A DNA stretch of 9,644 bases, taken from the NCBI GenBank assembly GCA_964343195.1, contig CAYFIR010000178.1, positions 1-9,644 of the forward strand, written 5' to 3'. Under the pieces are notes generated by a model. The model had not been told where the DNA came from, searched no databases, and saw only the letters and a list, made by a program, of their open reading frames with translations. Both the position numbers and the translations under genes were made by a program. Shown here in pieces: positions 6,701-9,644 of the stretch; position 1 is the stretch's first letter; the number at the start of each line of letters is the position of its first letter. Source of the DNA: CAYVAP01 sp964343195 (GTDB taxonomy: Bacteria; Bacteroidota; Bacteroidia; J057).

Positions 6701-7289
6701 TTACTGCATCAACCCAGTAGTTCCACCAATGCGCGCGTCCATGCTCATATATCCTGAGGTACCAGGCCAGCCTGACTTCGTCGTCTTCGTTGAGGGTAAG
6801 GCTCAGGTGCACCGGGATGGGCTCCACGGAAAGGTTTCCTCCGGCAAAAAGCATCTCCTGATCGGGGGAATTGCTTACCTCCAGGGCTTCCAACCCTACA
6901 GGGACTGGTTTCTCCAGGTGAGCGGCAGCGACTGCTATCGCATCAAAAGCCGAAAGAGAGGGCTCAAGGGTATTGTGACGCTTGGAAACACTGGGAACCA
7001 GTCGATTGTGCTCACGAAGCAGATTTCCATTGCGGTCAAAATGGGCACTGTATCGGCCCTTTTCCACGCTGATGCCCTGATAAACCTGCTGGACATACAG
7101 GTGAGTTACCCCATTGTGGGTACTTTGATACTCATCCGTGATGATCAATTCTGCCACATCAGACGCGGCAAATCCCGGTGGGATGGACCTCTGAAGCTGT
7201 TGCACATGACTTTCTCCGAGGGTCTGCCCGGATAGCCAAACGGGAACTATTATCAGGAGCCACAGTCCTTTTTGCACAAGTCTCATCAT
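3786..7289 (-). CDS. Secreted M36 (fungalysin-type) metalloprotease with PA domain and T9SS sorting tail
   Basis: The 1167-aa product is a zinc endopeptidase exported to the cell surface or medium. Residues 1-22 form a signal peptide (LWLLIIVPVWLSG). Residues ~45-200 look like the FTP/PepSY-type inhibitory propeptide (VYQGISVEKGRYSAHFD). A His cluster (HTHSEAHH, 224-231) lies near the likely maturation junction. The catalytic domain carries HEYTH at 574-578 (zinc ligands H574 and H578, catalytic E575) and GEGWSD with the third ligand E602. A PA domain (about 450-550) is inserted before the HEYTH. Next come a DUF11-like segment (~780-850), an immune-inhibitor-A/MAM-like beta domain (~866-1042) and a type A T9SS C-terminal sorting domain (~1085-1167, starting EVKIYPNPA). 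The reading frame is intact. Two ATGs (7289, 7286) precede RLVQK; either fits. No Shine-Dalgarno is visible. Role: extracellular protein degradation, inferred. Confidence 0.95.
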   Translation of the reverse strand: MMRLVQKGLWLLIIVPVWLSGQTLGESHVQQLQRSIPPGFAASDVAELIITDEYQSTHNGVTHLYVQQVYQGISVEKGRYSAHFDRNGNLLREHNRLVPSVSKRHNTLEPSLSAFDAIAVAAAHLEKPVPVGLEALEVSNSPDQEMLFAGGNLSVEPIPVHLSLTLNEDDEVRLAWYLRIYEHGRAHWWNYWVDAVSGEVLDRHDWVVSCNWEEAQPFQTNEVHTHSEAHHPERTATPGSIRSTADGSSYRILPRPVESPAHGAFQLVSEPADSLASPFGWHDIDGAAGAEYTITRGNNVYALEDTAGTNDQTGFSPDGGNTLTFDFPFDPQASPSANGPAAVVNLFYWNNVMHDIWYHIGFDEASGNFQENNYGRGGEGADFVVADARDGSGFNNANFATPPDGFSPRMQMFIWNPVYEPALTILTPSSIAGGYDAPGASFGPGLPSTPLSGEVVLMNSNGSNEACGAADDPAAITGKIALVYRGTCTLVSKVQNAQDAGAIAVIVVNNQSTNPFPMGGTGGENIVIPALMVGKADGDMIAQALETETVTVEMLLTPVISGEDSDFDNGVIAHEYTHGISNRLTGGPSQAGGLSNEEQAGEGWSDWFGLVVTHRTGDTRNTPRGIATFLRQQPNDGTGLRPARYSADMSINPLTYDDIKTLSVPHGVGSVMATMLWDLYWDLVDEYGFDPNLRNPEAGNVMAMQLVVDGLKLQPSNPGFVDVRDAILLADQVNYNGANQCLIWNAFARRGLGYSADQGSVDNRGDGIEAFDLPPLCQDVLYVDNQTDAILVDPLDTLSYRVLWSNRTGKEIGGLTVQGQLPLSLDYLANLGECAATQSGNDIFFDLDTLPDVFRDTCVYFAQVREDAPRSIYTQYDSLEDDVADYQIISEAGTDAWSLETRNPRSGDFAFFVPNVGANNDQILEIPGSYRVNDKTVFAFWHSYNTEAAWDGGWVEFQRSGSSDWEDMGPYFVINGYNTGVAFNNPYGTHAAFGGNSGGYIESWADLSALDGALIRVRFRFVSDNNTSEEGWDVDDIGFLDAEHFGATACLRDSSGIITCNSQVKETYISPDPAILVNVEEALLPDTEVKIYPNPARTILYVSLLQPKPQPVSLSLGNLLGQELWSETAGSAMEQVWQIDVSAIPAGIYLLSIRQGDRLRVEKIRVE

Positions 7290-7574
7290 AGGAAAGCAGA
7301 ATAATATAATGGGTTAAAGTATGGTGGGTGGAGGATGTTGAAAGCAAAACCGATTACAGGCTTGATAGTTTGACAACCTGAAAAACACCAGTTCGGTTGG
7401 GTCGTCTATGTGACAGCAAGACAATCGAACAATTAAGATACAACCTTTGTAATCAATTTTAGGCCTATCTTGGAAGGTCTCATGGGCCACATTTTGTCTC
7501 CTTCTTTACTTTCGTCCGGCCATTTGGCCCTTTATTATTAAACCCGTTCATCCCCAAATCACCTACCCCTCCGA
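7290..7574. promoter_or_regulatory. Divergent intergenic region between M36 protease and histidine kinase
   Basis: These 285 bp must hold the promoters of both divergent genes. On the plus strand TACTTTCG (7507-7514) is one mismatch from the Bacteroidota -7 box TAnnTTTG and lies 60 bp before the kinase start, but no TTG sits at the right distance upstream. A second -7-like site, AACCTTTG (7442-7449), has the same problem. A small GGCC-ATTT-GGCC hairpin (7518-7529) follows the first site. A bulged inverted repeat (CAGGcTTG / CAACCTG, 7357-7380) lies nearer the protease gene. No gene is seen here. Confidence 0.35.
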
Positions 7575-8966
7575 ATGAAAGATTTACTTAGCATACTAAA
7601 AAACAACCCTGAAATCGGCCATGTTCCCGAGGAGCAGTTGCAGTGGCTAATAGAGAAAGGCGAGCTCAAGACCTTTCAGACGGGGGAGAAAATGTTTTCT
7701 CCAGACGAACCTTCGAACCATTTATACCTGGTGATATCAGGCCGCATCCGCATCTGGTTTGACCAAAATGGACAAAGCAGAGAAGTCGCCAGATGGGGTC
7801 CCGGTGAGATCAGCGGGGTACTCCCCTACTCCCGTCTCAAAACTGCGCGGGGGCATGCGGTCATGCTGGAGGAAACAGAAGTGTTTCGGGTTCATCGGGA
7901 AGTATTTCCGGAAATGATCCGTGACCACTATGAGCTTACAGAAGCCCTGGTTCACAAGATGACCAACCGGGTGCGGGACTTCACGACCCTGCAACAACAG
8001 AACGACAAGCTGCTTTCTCTGGGCAAGTTGTCTGCAGGCCTTGCCCATGAGCTTAACAATCCCGCTTCTGCGCTGGTACGATCCTCTCAGGAGTTGAAGA
8101 CCCTGCTCGGCTACATCCCCAAGCGGTTCAAGCGGGTGCTTTCCATTAAGCTGGAAAACAGGGAAATCGATGTAGTCAACAACCTCCTGTTCGGGAAGAT
8201 TGAAACTGGCCTTCAGGATTTGCCCCTATTGGAACGAAATCAACGCGAAGATGAACTCAGGGACTGGCTGGAGGATGAAGACATTGATCCCGAAGACGAT
8301 CTACTGGATAACCTGGTGGAATATGGCTTCGCCAAAGAAGACCTGGACCTGATCCAAGAGCAGGTGGGAGATGGGGAATTGACCGCCGTTCTGGCATGGC
8401 TGGATCAGGTCATGACCACGGAGCGGCTGGTTTCCGAAATCCAGGACGCTTCACACCGGATTTCTGAGCTGGTGACCTCCATCAAGTCCTATACCCACAT
8501 GGACCAGGATCAGGCCCAGGATAGACAATGGATCGATATCCGCGAAGGACTTTATAGTACCTACACCATTCTCAAGCATAAATTCAAGCACAATCAGGTG
8601 AAGGTGGAAAAGGAAGTCCCCGCAGAATTGCCCAAAATATATGCGTATCCAGGCGAGCTGAACCAGGTTTGGACCAATCTCATGGACAATGCCCTGGATG
8701 CCATGCCCAACGGGGGGACGATCAAGATCAGCATCAAGGTAGATGGTCCCTGCCTGTTTATTCGGTTTATCGACTCGGGAACCGGTATTCCGCCCGAGGT
8801 GCTCCCCAAAATCTTTGATCCATTCTATACGACCAAGGGGATAGGTCAGGGAACCGGTATGGGGCTAGATGTGGTTCAGAAAATCATGAGCCATCATAAA
8901 GCCACCATTGAGGTGGACTCCGAACCAGGCCGGACAGAATTTAAGATCTGGCTGCCGATTGAATAG
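7575..8966 (+). CDS. Sensor histidine kinase with N-terminal cyclic-nucleotide-binding domain
   Basis: The 463-aa soluble kinase has a cNMP-binding domain (about 12-135, with GRIRIW and GEISG at 77-81), then a DHp helix with the phospho-acceptor H158 in GLAHELNNP. An acidic insert of roughly 110 residues (about 180-285) follows, then a second DHp helix (RISELVTSIKSYTHMDQ, 295-311). The HATPase domain contains the N-box (QVWTNLMDNALDAM, 364-377), G1 DSGTGIP (400-406), F-box IFDPFYTTK (413-421) and G2 GTGMGLDVV (426-434). There are no transmembrane segments, so it acts in the cytoplasm. From memory, similar CNBD kinases with this insert occur in Actinobacteria and Bacteroidota, often beside a thioredoxin-reductase-like flavoprotein. 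No such partner or response regulator is in this window. The pocket sequence ARGHAV differs from the usual R-x-A-x-V of cAMP binders, so the ligand is uncertain. The ATG at 7575 lacks a Shine-Dalgarno. Confidence 0.93.
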   Translation: MKDLLSILKNNPEIGHVPEEQLQWLIEKGELKTFQTGEKMFSPDEPSNHLYLVISGRIRIWFDQNGQSREVARWGPGEISGVLPYSRLKTARGHAVMLEETEVFRVHREVFPEMIRDHYELTEALVHKMTNRVRDFTTLQQQNDKLLSLGKLSAGLAHELNNPASALVRSSQELKTLLGYIPKRFKRVLSIKLENREIDVVNNLLFGKIETGLQDLPLLERNQREDELRDWLEDEDIDPEDDLLDNLVEYGFAKEDLDLIQEQVGDGELTAVLAWLDQVMTTERLVSEIQDASHRISELVTSIKSYTHMDQDQAQDRQWIDIREGLYSTYTILKHKFKHNQVKVEKEVPAELPKIYAYPGELNQVWTNLMDNALDAMPNGGTIKISIKVDGPCLFIRFIDSGTGIPPEVLPKIFDPFYTTKGIGQGTGMGLDVVQKIMSHHKATIEVDSEPGRTEFKIWLPIE

Positions 8967-8973
8967 GGGGGGT

Positions 8974-9005
8974 AGTTGGGAGTTTTTTGTTCGAAGTTGG
9001 GAGTT
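8974..9005 (+). repeat. 11-nt direct repeat after the kinase gene
   Basis: AGTTGGGAGTT occurs at 8974-8984 and again at 8995-9005, a 21-nt period with a 10-nt spacer. The first copy starts 8 nt after the kinase stop. GTTGGGAGTT-type strings look like a low-complexity intergenic repeat of the kind seen in Bacteroidota genomes. Confidence 0.55.
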
Positions 9006-9096
9006 GAATGTACTGGCAATGAACCTGTTATCTCAACTCTATTTGGTCAGAAACTTCATTCCGCAAGCACTTGACCTCATTAGGGCAGCAAATGGA

Positions 9097-9121
9097 AGAA
9101 TAATACGCCGCTTATTATTCT
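9097..9121. repeat. 9-bp perfect inverted repeat (AT stem, GC loop)
   Basis: AGAATAATA (9097-9105) is the exact complement of TATTATTCT (9113-9121), with the 7-nt loop CGCCGCT. There is no U-tract, so it is not a typical terminator. It could be a protein-binding site or an RNA hairpin. Confidence 0.45.
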
Positions 9122-9179
9122 CACTCAGATCGAAGATCATACTACTGGACATTTTCATTTGCGAACCACCTATTTCAAC

Positions 9180-9216
9180 CGCAAAGAACGCAAAGGAGGG
9201 CGCAAGGTCCGCTAAG
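9180..9216 (+). repeat. Periodic CGCAAAG repeat
   Basis: CGCAAAG at 9180 and 9189, CGCAAG at 9201 and CGCTAAG at 9210 recur every 9-12 nt. A related stretch, CACAGAGACGCAGAGA, lies at 9320-9335. Strings of this kind (cGCAAAGacGCAAAG, cACAGAGacGCAGAG) are, from memory, scattered between genes in Bacteroidota and some other phyla. They produce misleading short reading frames on both strands. Confidence 0.6.
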
Positions 9217-9386
9217 AATAAGGTCAAGAGCACATATCCTGGATTCCGGTTCATCGGAAGGAAACCGCTAATTTCGTTTTTGTCTACGAGTATGATCGAA
9301 GATGCTGCATAGCAGTAGGCACAGAGACGCAGAGAGAAACCTGCCGGTTTTCAAAACCCCTTCAAAAAGAGCTATAAAGCAAGCCA

Positions 9387-9483
9387 GGGGCGGCGTTGGA
9401 CGGCATTTGGTGAACCGGGGCGGCCTGCGGGTAGAATGAAATTCCGAAGTTTCTTTGCCTACTTTCTTTTGAAAGAAAGTAGG
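9387..9483. repeat. GC-rich block plus perfect 12-bp palindrome, REP-like
   Basis: CCTACTTTCTTT (9458-9469) is the exact complement of AAAGAAAGTAGG (9472-9483), separated by only TG. In practice the stem would be CCTACTTTC/GAAAGTAGG with an 8-nt loop. Just upstream is a GC-rich block in which GGGGCGGC occurs twice 30 nt apart (9387, 9417). Together they look like a repetitive extragenic element rather than coding DNA. No U-tract follows on the plus strand. Confidence 0.45.
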
Positions 9484-9553
9484 TCCCGCTGAAAGCGAAA
9501 TAGCACTTGCAGAAGTAGCATTTAAAGACCAACTGGCGGAGCTCGAGAGGTCA

Positions 9554-9561
9554 TACCTTTG
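9554..9561 (+). promoter_or_regulatory. -7 promoter box for a gene beyond the right edge
   Basis: TACCTTTG matches the Bacteroidota -7 consensus TAnnTTTG exactly. No TTG is found at the -33 position (the nearest sequence there is CTGG), so the match is partial. No start codon with a long frame follows inside the window, so any transcript would lead to a gene to the right. Confidence 0.35.
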
Positions 9562-9644
9562 TAGCACCAGGAAGCCCCTTATGGATCTTTAGGGGAGAAA
9601 GTAGCACTTTAAACTTTCTGATTCCTCCCTCTCTCACACAAGCC

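Larger units (their letters stand above)
8967..9644. other. Right-end region without a convincing gene
   Basis: This 678-bp stretch contains repeats and hairpins but no reading frame with protein-like features. The frames that cross it translate periodic repeats into low-complexity Lys/Ala or Leu/Cys strings. No intrinsic terminator with a U-tract was found just after the kinase. The features inside are listed separately. A promoter-like box near the right end suggests that a gene lies beyond the window. Confidence 0.6.

Noticed and set aside
6213..7235. 340-aa plus-strand open frame
   Set aside because: It is antisense to the M36 gene, which has complete domain evidence. It shows no recognisable domain and is explained by base composition.
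9039..9254. 71-aa minus-strand open frame
   Set aside because: It translates the same CGCAAAG repeat in reverse (LADLAPSFAFFAV) and has no family resemblance.
9128..9303. GATCGAAGAT occurring twice (9128-9137 and 9294-9303)
   Set aside because: A repeated 10-mer is expected by chance many times in a window of this size.
8908..9312. 134-aa plus-strand open frame at the kinase 3' end
   Set aside because: It overlaps the kinase end in another frame and then translates the CGCAAAG repeat into a Lys/Ala-rich string. This is typical of a false gene.
8974..9483. Possible CRISPR array in the repeat-rich right end
   Set aside because: The repeats are short, of different types and without regular 25-40 nt unique spacers. 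No cas gene is present.
9268..9567. 99-aa minus-strand open frame
   Set aside because: It runs through the palindrome and the ACAGAGACGCAGAG repeat, giving low-complexity sequence such as LSASLCLLLCS.

Overview
The window most likely comes from a free-living member of the phylum Bacteroidota. Three things support this. A large secreted protease ends in a type IX secretion (T9SS) C-terminal sorting domain. A small conserved protein (940-1413) belongs to a family I know mainly from Bacteroidota. The one good promoter match has the Bacteroidota pattern TTG - about 20 nt - (T/G)AnnTTTG, and most genes lack a Shine-Dalgarno sequence. Roughly balanced base composition and the style of the intergenic repeats would fit Saprospiria (Lewinella-like bacteria), but that finer placement is a guess.

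Layout, left to right. Positions 1-211 hold nothing I can name. A Cys-rich hypothetical protein lies on the minus strand (264-791), with a strong hairpin at its 3' end. A conserved ~157-aa protein of unknown function (940-1413, +) has a promoter and a terminator. After a 249-bp gap with repeat-like sequence comes lysA (1663-2922, +), diaminopimelate decarboxylase, the last step of lysine synthesis. It converges, across a bulged terminator hairpin, on a small retropepsin-like aspartic protease (3013-3537, -). Upstream of that on the same strand is a 1167-aa M36 (fungalysin) metalloprotease with propeptide, inserted PA domain, C-terminal accessory domains and a T9SS sorting tail (3786-7289, -). 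Divergent from it, across 285 bp, is a cyclic-nucleotide-binding-domain sensor histidine kinase with a long insert in its dimerisation region (7575-8966, +). The last 678 bp carry no convincing gene but several repeats: an 11-nt direct repeat, a 9-bp hairpin, periodic CGCAAAG motifs, and a GC-rich block beside a perfect 12-bp inverted repeat.

The genes do not form an obvious operon or pathway. Most are single transcription units separated by terminators. The only suggestive pairing is the histidine kinase divergent from the secreted metalloprotease. I do not see a clearly new biological system. The best leads are the kinase with its DHp insert and atypical cNMP pocket, the Cys-rich protein with an internal duplication, and two repeat-like intergenic elements (1490-1607 and about 9387-9483).
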